In this document: positions 14,207 to 20,366 of the stretch, one piece after another
Layout: every line of letters starts with the position of its first letter
How positions within the stretch are numbered: position 1 is the first letter of the stretch
Source of the DNA: Chloroflexi bacterium UBA4733
Lineage (GTDB): Bacteria; Chloroflexota; UBA4733
DNA: 20,366 nucleotides
Reading direction: 5' to 3'
NCBI GenBank assembly: GCA_002404055.1
Contig: DHIZ01000105.1
Location: forward strand, 1-20,366
Notes under the pieces: generated by a model
Database searches by the model: none
What the model was told of the DNA's origin: nothing
The model's input: the letters and a program-made list of their open reading frames with translations, nothing else
Translations under genes and position numbers: made by a program

Positions 14207-16143
14207 GCCTCTGCTCCTTTGGCCTCCAGCGGCAGCCAGAGCGACATCGTCGTTCCCTGCCCCTCACCAGGGCTCTCCGCCCAGATGCGCCCGCCGTGGG
14301 CTTCTGCAATGGTACGACAAATATAGAGGCCGAGTCCCAACCCCGGCAGCGCCATCCGCTCGGCATTCGCGCCGCGATCAAACGGTTCGAACACCGCCGC
14401 CGCCGTTCCCGGCGGTAGCCCGATCCCCTGGTCGGCCACCTGCAACAGCACGCCGTCGTCCTGTTTGGCAAGGCGGATGCGGATATCCTGGCCCTCGGGC
14501 GTGTACTTGAGGGCATTGTCCAGCAGGTTGGTGATGACCTGTTCGATCTGGTTCAAATCGGCGACGATCGCCACCGGCGTGGCCGGCGCTTCTAGCGTGA
14601 TACGGTGCTTCGCGCCGTCCTGTGCAGCGAAGCGCTCGGTCATGTCTCGCAGGCGAGTTGCCATGTCGAACTGCTGCACCTGCAGGGCTGTTTTGCCATG
14701 GCGCAGGCGCGAGACGTCCAGCAGTTCCACCGTCAGTTTGGTCAGCTTCTGCGTTGCTGCCAGGAGACGGTCGACGTAGCGTTCGATGCGTTCGCGATCC
14801 AGCGCCTTCTGCCGGGTGGCCTGCTTCAGCAGTTGAGCGAAGCCGCTGATATTGGTGACTGGCGTGCGCAGTTCGTGGGAGGCGACGGCGGTGAAACGCT
14901 CTTGCGTCGCGACAGCCTCTTGTGCCGCCTGATACAGGCGGGCATTGTCGATCGCCACGGCGCAGCGCTCGGCCAACGCTTCGGCCAAAGCCAGGTCGGC
15001 TGGACCGTAGCGTCGGCGTGATTCGCCGGACGTGAAGGTCAGCACGCCGAGGGTGTGGCCGCGAGCAGCCAGCGGCACATACATCAGGGAGTTCACGCCA
15101 AGCGAGTCGATCAACCGGCGGTGCTCAGGGTTGATCACGAAACGCTCCATCTCAGCGGGATCAACCTCCGGCACGATGCGCGCCTGACCGGCGCGCAGGG
15201 CAACGGATGGACCGGATGGGCCATTCGGGTCGAGTGGAAACTGGTCAACCAGTTGCTCGACCAGGTGCTCTTTGGTGGGATCGACGTGGGCAACCGCCAG
15301 GCGGCGAACTGTGCCGTCGGTCTCCACGATGTTCACGGAGCACCAGTCGGCCAGTACCGGCACGGCGAGGTGGGCGACCTGCTGCAAGGTATCGTGGTAA
15401 TCGAGCGACTGGGCCAGGGCGGCGCTGACCTCAGCCAGAAAGCTGAGCCGCTCCTGTGCCGATTCGGCCACAGCACGCGCCGCCTGTTCCCGTACCAGCA
15501 GAGCATGGGCGTGATCCGCCTGACGCCGTTCCTCCTCAAGCTGCTGCTGCGAGACGCTTTCACGCCGGGAACGGGCGATGATGTCGGCAATGCGGGTCGC
15601 CAGACGGCGGGCAATCGTCTTCTCACGTTCAGTGAAGGGAGCGGGGTGGTCGCGATTCAGGAAGAGCACACCCAGCGGCAGCGACCCAACGGTAGGATGC
15701 AGAGACACCGCCAGGTAGCTGCGCACACCGATCCGGCGCGCCCGTTGGTTCGCTATTGGTTCGTGCCCGGCATCGCCCTCGATCGGCTCGTAGCTGGCGA
15801 GCGCTTCCGGCCACAGCGGCGGGTCAGGCGCTGGATGTGGCTGGCGGTGATAGCCGGCGCCGTCCGTCAGGCGCGTCGCCCGATGCCGAACGTAGCCACC
15901 GTCAGCCTGGGCCGGATCGTCCAGCAGTAACAGCGTCGCCCAGGTGATGTCCAGCATCTCGACGACACAGAGCACGGCATTTTCGGCTGCCATGTCCACC
16001 AGGCTGCGTTGGGCATCGGTCGCCGCCGGCTGGCTGTTGAGTCCGTCCACACTTCGGCCCTCGTCCCGAACTACCACCGTTGCCGTGGCCGGCGCTAGGC
16101 GAACCCCCTGCTCGCGCTTCGTCGCAACGTCAACCACTATCAT
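14203..16143 (-). CDS. Cytoplasmic GAF-GAF sensor histidine kinase
   Basis: A 646-aa kinase with no membrane helix. From the ATG at 16143, a first GAF domain spans ~45-195. A coiled-coil linker rich in Glu, Arg and Gln covers ~195-240, and a second GAF domain ~245-405. HisKA has the phospho-acceptor His423 in ASHELRTPVTN. The HATPase domain has the N-box NLLDNALKYT at 539-548, G1 DQGIG at 571-575 and G2 GLGLGL at 601-606. All catalytic motifs are intact. GAF domains suggest that it senses a small cytoplasmic ligand, redox state or light. A GTG at 16173 would add ten residues; neither start has an ideal ribosome-binding site. No response regulator is adjacent. The only gene coupled to it is the downstream M3 peptidase. 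Confidence 0.92.
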   Translation of the reverse strand: MIVVDVATKREQGVRLAPATATVVVRDEGRSVDGLNSQPAATDAQRSLVDMAAENAVLCVVEMLDITWATLLLLDDPAQADGGYVRHRATRLTDGAGYHRQPHPAPDPPLWPEALASYEPIEGDAGHEPIANQRARRIGVRSYLAVSLHPTVGSLPLGVLFLNRDHPAPFTEREKTIARRLATRIADIIARSRRESVSQQQLEEERRQADHAHALLVREQAARAVAESAQERLSFLAEVSAALAQSLDYHDTLQQVAHLAVPVLADWCSVNIVETDGTVRRLAVAHVDPTKEHLVEQLVDQFPLDPNGPSGPSVALRAGQARIVPEVDPAEMERFVINPEHRRLIDSLGVNSLMYVPLAARGHTLGVLTFTSGESRRRYGPADLALAEALAERCAVAIDNARLYQAAQEAVATQERFTAVASHELRTPVTNISGFAQLLKQATRQKALDRERIERYVDRLLAATQKLTKLTVELLDVSRLRHGKTALQVQQFDMATRLRDMTERFAAQDGAKHRITLEAPATPVAIVADLNQIEQVITNLLDNALKYTPEGQDIRIRLAKQDDGVLLQVADQGIGLPPGTAAAVFEPFDRGANAERMALPGLGLGLYICRTIAEAHGGRIWAESPGEGQGTTMSLWLPLEAKGAEA

Positions 16144-16326
16144 CGCTCCGCCCGCTTTCGCTGCCTGCCACACCTGCTGCGGCCTCGCCGACGGCCCTCG
16201 CCGCGCTGCTGTCGCTTACAAACGAGCCTAACAGATTGTTTCCAAAACGTCACCGGCTCGCCGGAGCTATAGGCCGGAAGTCGCCCTCTGTGCTCCCCTA
16301 TACTGCATAGAAGTACTGACATCGGC

Positions 16327-16343
16327 GCGACTTCAGTCGCCGG
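16327..16343. repeat. Solo end of the palindromic repeat
   Basis: The 17 bases GCGACTTCAGTCGCCGG are identical to part of the right arm of the cruciform repeat (7597-7613). The other arm and the inner hairpins are missing. It is itself a short hairpin (GCGACT/AGTCGC) in the divergent promoter region, so it could be a relic of an element or a reused site. Confidence 0.7.
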
Positions 16344-16376
16344 CCGCCTGCTCACGAACGCCATCGTTCAAAACTT

Positions 16377-16385
16377 TGGTATCAT
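16377..16385 (+). promoter_or_regulatory. Possible extended -10 (TGGTATCAT) for ATP-grasp operon
   Basis: TG-G-TATCAT fits an extended -10, with five of six bases matching TATAAT. It would give a 5' leader of about 105 nt before the TTG start at 16499. No -35 is evident, as is often the case with extended -10 promoters. Confidence 0.3.
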
Positions 16386-16498
16386 GGGCCGGTCGATGAC
16401 GACATCTTGTGGTGGGAACCGGGGCCGCTGACCGGACGGTTCCGCACCTGGTCGCACGCAACGTGGCGTCCCGTCCTGACGTGTGCTGAGGAGTCTCG

Positions 16499-17973
16499 TT
16501 GACGCTCTTTGCCGATTACGCCCTCGAAGCCGGCTGCTTTGACGAGTTGTTCGCTGCTCCCGGCGAGCCGCGCCTGCAGTACCGCGCGCTCTACGAGCGG
16601 CTGGGCCACTTCTCGCTGGAGGAGTTCCGACGGCGGCGGGCGATGGCCGACCTCAGCTTCACCAACCAGGGGATTACCTTCACCGTCTACAGCGGTGACA
16701 GCGACACCGAACGCATCATGCCCTTCGACCTGGTGCCGCGCATCATCCCGGCAGCCGAATGGAGCCAGATCGAACGCGGCCTGATCCAGCGCATCACCGC
16801 TCTGAACCTCTTTTTGCACGACATCTATCACGACCAGCAGATCCTCAAGCAGGGGGTCGTGCCCGCTGAGCTGGTGTTGAGCTCCCGTAGCTTCCGGCGG
16901 GAGTTTCATGGCGTCGACGTGCCGCAGGGCATCTATGTCCATATTGTCGGCACCGACCTCATTCGCGACGAGCGCGGCAACTACCTCGTGCTGGAAGACA
17001 ACCTGCGCACGCCGTCCGGCGTCTCCTACGTGCTGGGCAACCGGCAGGTTATGAAGCACGTCTTCCCCTCCCTGTTTCAGTCCTATCCCGTCTGCGCAGT
17101 GGATAGCTACCCGCACGACCTGCTGGACGTGTTACGGCACCTGGCGCCGGCCCAGGTGGCCGACCCGATCATCGTGCTGCTGACGCCCGGCGTCTACAAC
17201 TCCGCCTACTTTGAGCACGCCTTCCTGGCCAAGCAGATGGGCATCGAGCTGGTGCAGGGCGAAGACCTGCTGGTGGAGGATGGCGTCTGCTACATGCGCA
17301 CCACGCGCGGACCGCGCCGCGTCGACGTCATCTACCGGCGCATCGACGACGACTACCTGGATCCGCTGGCCTTCAACCCGCGTTCGCGGCTGGGGGTGGC
17401 CGGCTTGCTCAACGCTTACCGCTTCGGCAATGTCGGTCTTGCTAACGCCGTCGGCACCGGTGTGGCCGACGACAAGGCAATGTACGCCTATGTGTGCCGC
17501 GCATCATCAACTACTACCTGCACGAGGAGCCGATCCTGCCCGGCGTCCGCACCTATCTCATGGAAGAAGAGGACGACCGGCGCTATGCTCTGGAGCACCT
17601 GCCGGAACTGGTGGTCAAGGCCACCAACGAGTCCGGCGGCTACGGCATGCTGATCGGTCCAGCTGCGAGTAAAGAGCAACTGGCCGATTTCCGGCAGCGC
17701 ATCCTGGCCGATCCGCGCAACTACATTGCCCAGCCGACGATCGCCCTCTCCAGCCACCCCAGCTTTATTGACGACCATTTTGAGGGTCGCCGCGTCGACC
17801 TGCGACCCTACGTGCTGTACGGCGCCAACATCAAGGTGCTGCCGGGCGGCCTCTCCCGCGTGGCTTTGCGCAAAGGTTCGCTGGTGGTGAACAGTTCGCA
17901 GGGCGGCGGCGCGAAAGACACCTGGGTGCTGGACGCCGTTGACCCCGCCGAGCGGGAGGGTGCAGAATGCTAA
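16499..17973 (+). pseudogene. Circularly permuted type 2 ATP-grasp protein, frameshifted
   Basis: Two frames join into one protein of about 490 aa of the CP_ATPgrasp_2 family (COG2308). Frame one runs from the TTG at 16499, with GAGGAG at 16488-16493, to residue 332. It contains [50 protein letters not shown] and [13 protein letters not shown]. Family sequence then continues in another frame from CCG at 17497 ([17 protein letters not shown] to LVVNSSQGGGAKDTWVL) and stops at 17973. The change sits in TGTGTG at 17491-17496, where two extra bases (TG) fit exactly. Unrepaired, the first frame runs to a stop near 17653 and the enzyme is lost. Family members are predicted to form amide bonds using ATP. 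The stop overlaps the alpha-E start by 7 bp. Confidence 0.88.
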
Positions 17974-18977
17974 GCCGCGTGGCCGACGCCGTGCTCTGGA
18001 TGGGCCGCTACATCGAACGCGCTGAACACGCGGCGCGCGTGATCGACGTCAACATCAACCTGCTGCTCGATCTCGGCTTGCAGCAGGATCGCGACGCCCG
18101 CCGCTACTGGGAGCCATTGATCGGCGTTCCCGCCGCGCAGGACCTGTTCTACCGCCTCTACGACGAGGCCAACGAGCGGACCTTGCCGGCGTTTCTGACC
18201 TTCAACGTGGAGAACCCGAACTCCATCCTCTCCGCCATCAGTCGTGCCCGGGAGAATGCCCGCGGCGTGCGCGAGGCCATTTCCAGCGAGATGTGGGAGC
18301 ACCTCAACCGCACCTACTGGCTGGTGCGCAGCAGCACCTCCCGCCGCCTGTGGGAGGAAGGCCCCCACGCCTTTTACCAGCAAATCAAGGAGGCGGCGCA
18401 GGCGTTCCAGGGCATCACCGACGCCACCATGCTGCGCGGTGAAGAGTGGCAGTTCGTCCAGTTGGGCAAGTACCTGGAGCGCGCCGACAACACCTCCCGC
18501 TTGCTGGACATCAAACTGCAGATGCTGCTGCCGGAAGACGGCGAACCGGAAGCGTCGGTGGAGGCCGTGCAGTGGATGGCCATCCTGCGTTCCTGCAGCG
18601 CCTACGAGGCCTACCGCCGCCACCAGTTGGCGCCGCTGGATGCCTGGAGCGTCAGCGAGTTCCTGGTCTTCAGCGACCTCTTTCCGCGCTCGATCCGCTT
18701 CAGCGTCAGCCAGGCGGCGGCGGCGTTGGATGCCATCGGCGGCTCCGGCACCACCGCCGCTCGCCAGGCGCAGCGCGTCATGGGCCGCTTGCGCTCCTCG
18801 TTGGAGTTCGGCTCTGTCGATGACCTGCAGGCGGACGGCATCCATCAGTACCTGGATACCCTGCAAATCCGCCTCAACCGGGTTGGCGAGGAGTTGCACG
18901 CCGCCTATTTTCTTTTCGAGCCGATCCTCCTCCACGGCCTGCAAGGGGCCGCCCAGCAACAGGCGCAAGAGCAGTGA
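17967..18977 (+). CDS. Alpha-E domain protein (DUF403, COG2307)
   Basis: A 336-aa, mostly helical cytoplasmic protein. The N-terminal signature MLSRVADAVLWMGRYIERAEH is highly characteristic of the alpha-E family, and later FVQLGKYLERADNTSRLLDI repeats the same 'G-Y-ERAD-T-R' motif. The domain has no assigned reaction; it regularly accompanies circularly permuted ATP-grasp and transglutaminase-like proteins and is thought to work with them. GGGAGGG at 17954-17960 gives a good ribosome-binding site. The start overlaps the ATP-grasp stop and the stop overlaps the next GTG start (GTGA at 18974-18977), so the genes are tightly coupled. Length is normal and no damage is seen. Confidence 0.93.
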   Translation: MLSRVADAVLWMGRYIERAEHAARVIDVNINLLLDLGLQQDRDARRYWEPLIGVPAAQDLFYRLYDEANERTLPAFLTFNVENPNSILSAISRARENARGVREAISSEMWEHLNRTYWLVRSSTSRRLWEEGPHAFYQQIKEAAQAFQGITDATMLRGEEWQFVQLGKYLERADNTSRLLDIKLQMLLPEDGEPEASVEAVQWMAILRSCSAYEAYRRHQLAPLDAWSVSEFLVFSDLFPRSIRFSVSQAAAALDAIGGSGTTAARQAQRVMGRLRSSLEFGSVDDLQADGIHQYLDTLQIRLNRVGEELHAAYFLFEPILLHGLQGAAQQQAQEQ

Positions 18978-19509
18978 TTATCTCCGTCATCCATACCACC
19001 ACTTTTGACTACAGCGACGACATCTCCGAGAGCGCCATGGAGGTGCGTCTGGCCCCGGCAACGAACGAGCGGCAGGTCGTGCGCAGCCACCTGCTGCAGG
19101 TGACGCCGCGCGTCAAGCTGCTGCCTTACACCGATTACTTTGGCAGCACCGTCCAGTTCTTCACGGTGCCGTCCCGCTACCGGCGGCTCTCCGTGGTGAG
19201 CTCGTCGGTGGTCGAGACGTTGCCGGCCAATCCCTTCCTGCCGCCCGCGCTGGAGGGAGAGGAGCCGGCGGCGCCTGGTTCGAAGCGTTTATCGGCGACC
19301 GCTGGTACACCTTTGACCCCCGTAACAACGCGCCGCGCATCGGCCGCGTGCTGATCGGGCGCGGACGCGATGCCCTGGACGTGGCGATGGTCACGAGCTA
19401 CGGCGCGCCGCTGCTCCGCCAGATGACCGTCTGGGCCGACGAGTGGACGGGTAGCCCTGACGACCTGCCGCCGATCACCGGCAAGCCGGTCTCCCAGGTG
19501 TTGTCATGA
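18974..19509 (+). pseudogene. Transglutaminase-like protein with catalytic core deleted
   Basis: The GTG-started frame gives a complete bacterial transglutaminase N-terminal domain (VIHTTTFDYSDDISESAMEV to SSSVVETLPANPF, residues 1-~90). At about 19262-19272 the family sequence jumps into the next frame and resumes at AWFEAFIGDRWYTFDPRNN. It continues through PRIGRVLIGRGRDALDVA to a TGA at 19507-19509. The missing stretch, about 110 residues compared with relatives, holds the catalytic Cys, and the catalytic His just before AWFEAF is replaced by Gly; only the Asp in FDPRN remains. The unrepaired frame continues to about 19354 with unrelated residues (ending TRRASAAC). The gene is therefore inactive as an enzyme. 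The 3' end still overlaps the next gene (ATGA), marking the original boundary. Confidence 0.85.
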
Positions 19510-20366
19510 CGCTCGTCATCGACAGCGAAGCGAACATCCTGGCGCTGGGCGACGCCGAGGCCACGGCGCTGCCGCTGCTCGATCACCAGGCGGTCGATTG
19601 GAGCCGCGTGCGGCGCACCGCCTATCTGGTGCATCAGCACCTGCGCTACGACTATCCGGGTCCGATAGCCGACCTGCGGCATCAACTCATGATCGTGCCG
19701 CCGCCGCGCCTCGGCGACCAGCGCCGCGTCGTCTACCAGCTCGACGTTTCGCTGCCGGAGCACACGCGCGCCGAGCGCCAGGATGGCTTCGGCAACGTCG
19801 TGCTGGAGGTCAGCGTGCCGCGCGTGGCCGGCTCCATCGAGTTCGAAGCCTGGATTGTCGTGGAGCGATCGTCGGGCAGTGGTCCCCACCTGCTGCCGGC
19901 AGAGGCCCTGCACGACGATCACTATCTGCAGCCCTCGGCGCTGACGCAACCCGACGCGAACGTCCGCCGAGCAGCGCAGGAGTTACAGCAGTCCGGCCTC
20001 GGCGGTCCGGCCCTGGCCGACCGCATCGACGAGTGGGTCCACACCGCCCTCCGCTACACCCACGGCGCCACAGGCGTTCACAGCACCGCTTCAGAAGCGC
20101 TGGCCCTGGGCCGCGGCGTCTGCCAGGACTACGCCCACGTCATGCTGTCCCTTTGCCGGCTCTGCGGCTTGCCGGCCCGCTACGTCTCCGGCCACCTGCT
20201 GGGCGAAGGCGGCACTCATGCCTGGGTGGAAGTGTTGCTGCCGGCACCGGAGCACCCCGGCATGGCGGAAGCCGTCGCCCTGGACCCCACCCACGGCCGC
20301 CGCGCCGGTCTCAGCTACCTGACGGTGGCCGTCGGCCGCGACTACCTCGACGTGCCGCCAACCTCC
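19506..20366 (+). CDS. Transglutaminase-like protein, intact catalytic triad (3' end outside window)
   Basis: The frame is open for 287 codons to the window edge and starts at an ATG overlapping the preceding stop (ATGA). The N-terminal domain (RTAYLVHQHLRYDYPGPIAD to SVPRVAGSIEFEAWIVVE) is the bacterial transglutaminase beta-fold. The core carries Cys206 in GVCQDYAHVMLSLC, His238 in GGTHAWVEVLLP and Asp260 in VALDPTHGR. These are the papain-like triad used for peptide or isopeptide cleavage or transfer. The last residues (VGRDYLDVPPTS) match the usual C-terminal motif, so perhaps 20-40 residues are missing. No signal peptide is seen, which fits a cytoplasmic role beside the ATP-grasp and alpha-E proteins. 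This is the only member of the two-transglutaminase pair likely to be active. Confidence 0.92.
   Translation, partial: MTLVIDSEANILALGDAEATALPLLDHQAVDWSRVRRTAYLVHQHLRYDYPGPIADLRHQLMIVPPPRLGDQRRVVYQLDVSLPEHTRAERQDGFGNVVLEVSVPRVAGSIEFEAWIVVERSSGSGPHLLPAEALHDDHYLQPSALTQPDANVRRAAQELQQSGLGGPALADRIDEWVHTALRYTHGATGVHSTASEALALGRGVCQDYAHVMLSLCRLCGLPARYVSGHLLGEGGTHAWVEVLLPAPEHPGMAEAVALDPTHGRRAGLSYLTVAVGRDYLDVPPTS

Larger units (their letters stand above)
16174..16498. other. Divergent intergenic region, 325 bp
   Basis: This stretch lies between the leftward kinase and the rightward ATP-grasp gene and must carry both promoters. I see no gene in it. It is richer in A/T than its surroundings around 16225-16250 and 16365-16385. 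It contains a solo copy of the palindromic repeat end (16327-16343), a TATACT hexamer at 16299-16304 and an extended -10 (TGGTATCAT) at 16377-16385. The kinase promoter could not be placed with confidence. Confidence 0.7.

Noticed and set aside
17491..17496. Programmed ribosomal frameshift site in the ATP-grasp gene
   Set aside because: No slippery heptamer or downstream structure is evident, and the required shift fits a simple TG duplication better. I know of no programmed frameshifting in this family.
17970..18968. 332-aa minus-strand frame opposite the alpha-E gene
   Set aside because: It mirrors the alpha-E gene almost exactly and has no recognisable domain or ribosome-binding site.

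Overview
The window is about 20.4 kb of high-GC bacterial DNA and looks like part of a Chloroflexota genome, perhaps Thermomicrobia-like. That assignment is an inference. It rests on the family types present (a long Opp-type peptide ABC operon, a sortase-tailed cupredoxin, M3 oligoendopeptidase F, a GAF-rich histidine kinase, Uma2, and the CP-ATP-grasp/alpha-E/transglutaminase cluster) and on a palindromic intergenic repeat of a kind I associate with that phylum. The first ~1.4 kb has different codon habits (mixed glycine codons, against nearly all GGC further on) and actinobacterium-like protein sequence, so it may be foreign or a contig chimera.

Layout. 1-733 (+): C-terminal half of an MFS exporter, cut by the window edge. 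740-6979 (-): a peptide/nickel-type ABC importer operon, transcribed substrate-binding protein > oppB > oppC > oppD > oppF, with ATGA overlaps at oppB/oppC and oppD/oppF. Its substrate-binding protein has lost its signal peptide, and its oppF may be a hybrid. 6978-7481 (+): a small PsbP-like hypothetical gene whose start codon shares a CATG with the start of the binding protein. 7505-7613: a cruciform-forming repeat. 7706-9453 (+): an ABC-2 ATPase/permease pair. 9662-10246 (+): a Uma2 nuclease-fold gene. 10277-10980 (+): a Phd/VapC-type toxin-antitoxin pair. 11153-11659 (+): a secreted type-1 copper protein with an LPQSG-plus-TM tail. 11820-12353 (+): an in-frame remnant of a NarL-type sensor kinase fused to the tail of a LuxR-type regulator. 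12371-16143 (-): a soluble GAF-GAF histidine kinase translationally coupled to an M3 oligoendopeptidase. 16174-16498: a divergent intergenic region holding a solo piece of the repeat. 16499-20366 (+): an overlapping operon of circularly permuted ATP-grasp (frameshifted), alpha-E protein, a transglutaminase with its catalytic core deleted, and a second transglutaminase with an intact catalytic triad that runs off the window.

How the genes work together. The Opp operon would import peptides or similar solutes. The kinase-peptidase pair may link an intracellular signal to peptide breakdown. The ATP-grasp/alpha-E/transglutaminase operon is a conserved but poorly understood cluster, predicted by comparative genomics to make amide or peptide bonds. 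The striking general feature is the number of damaged genes: a 5'-truncated binding protein, a doubly deleted two-component remnant, a frameshifted ATP-grasp, a core-deleted transglutaminase, and a possible oppF hybrid. This points either to local gene decay or to assembly/consensus faults, and reads would separate the two.
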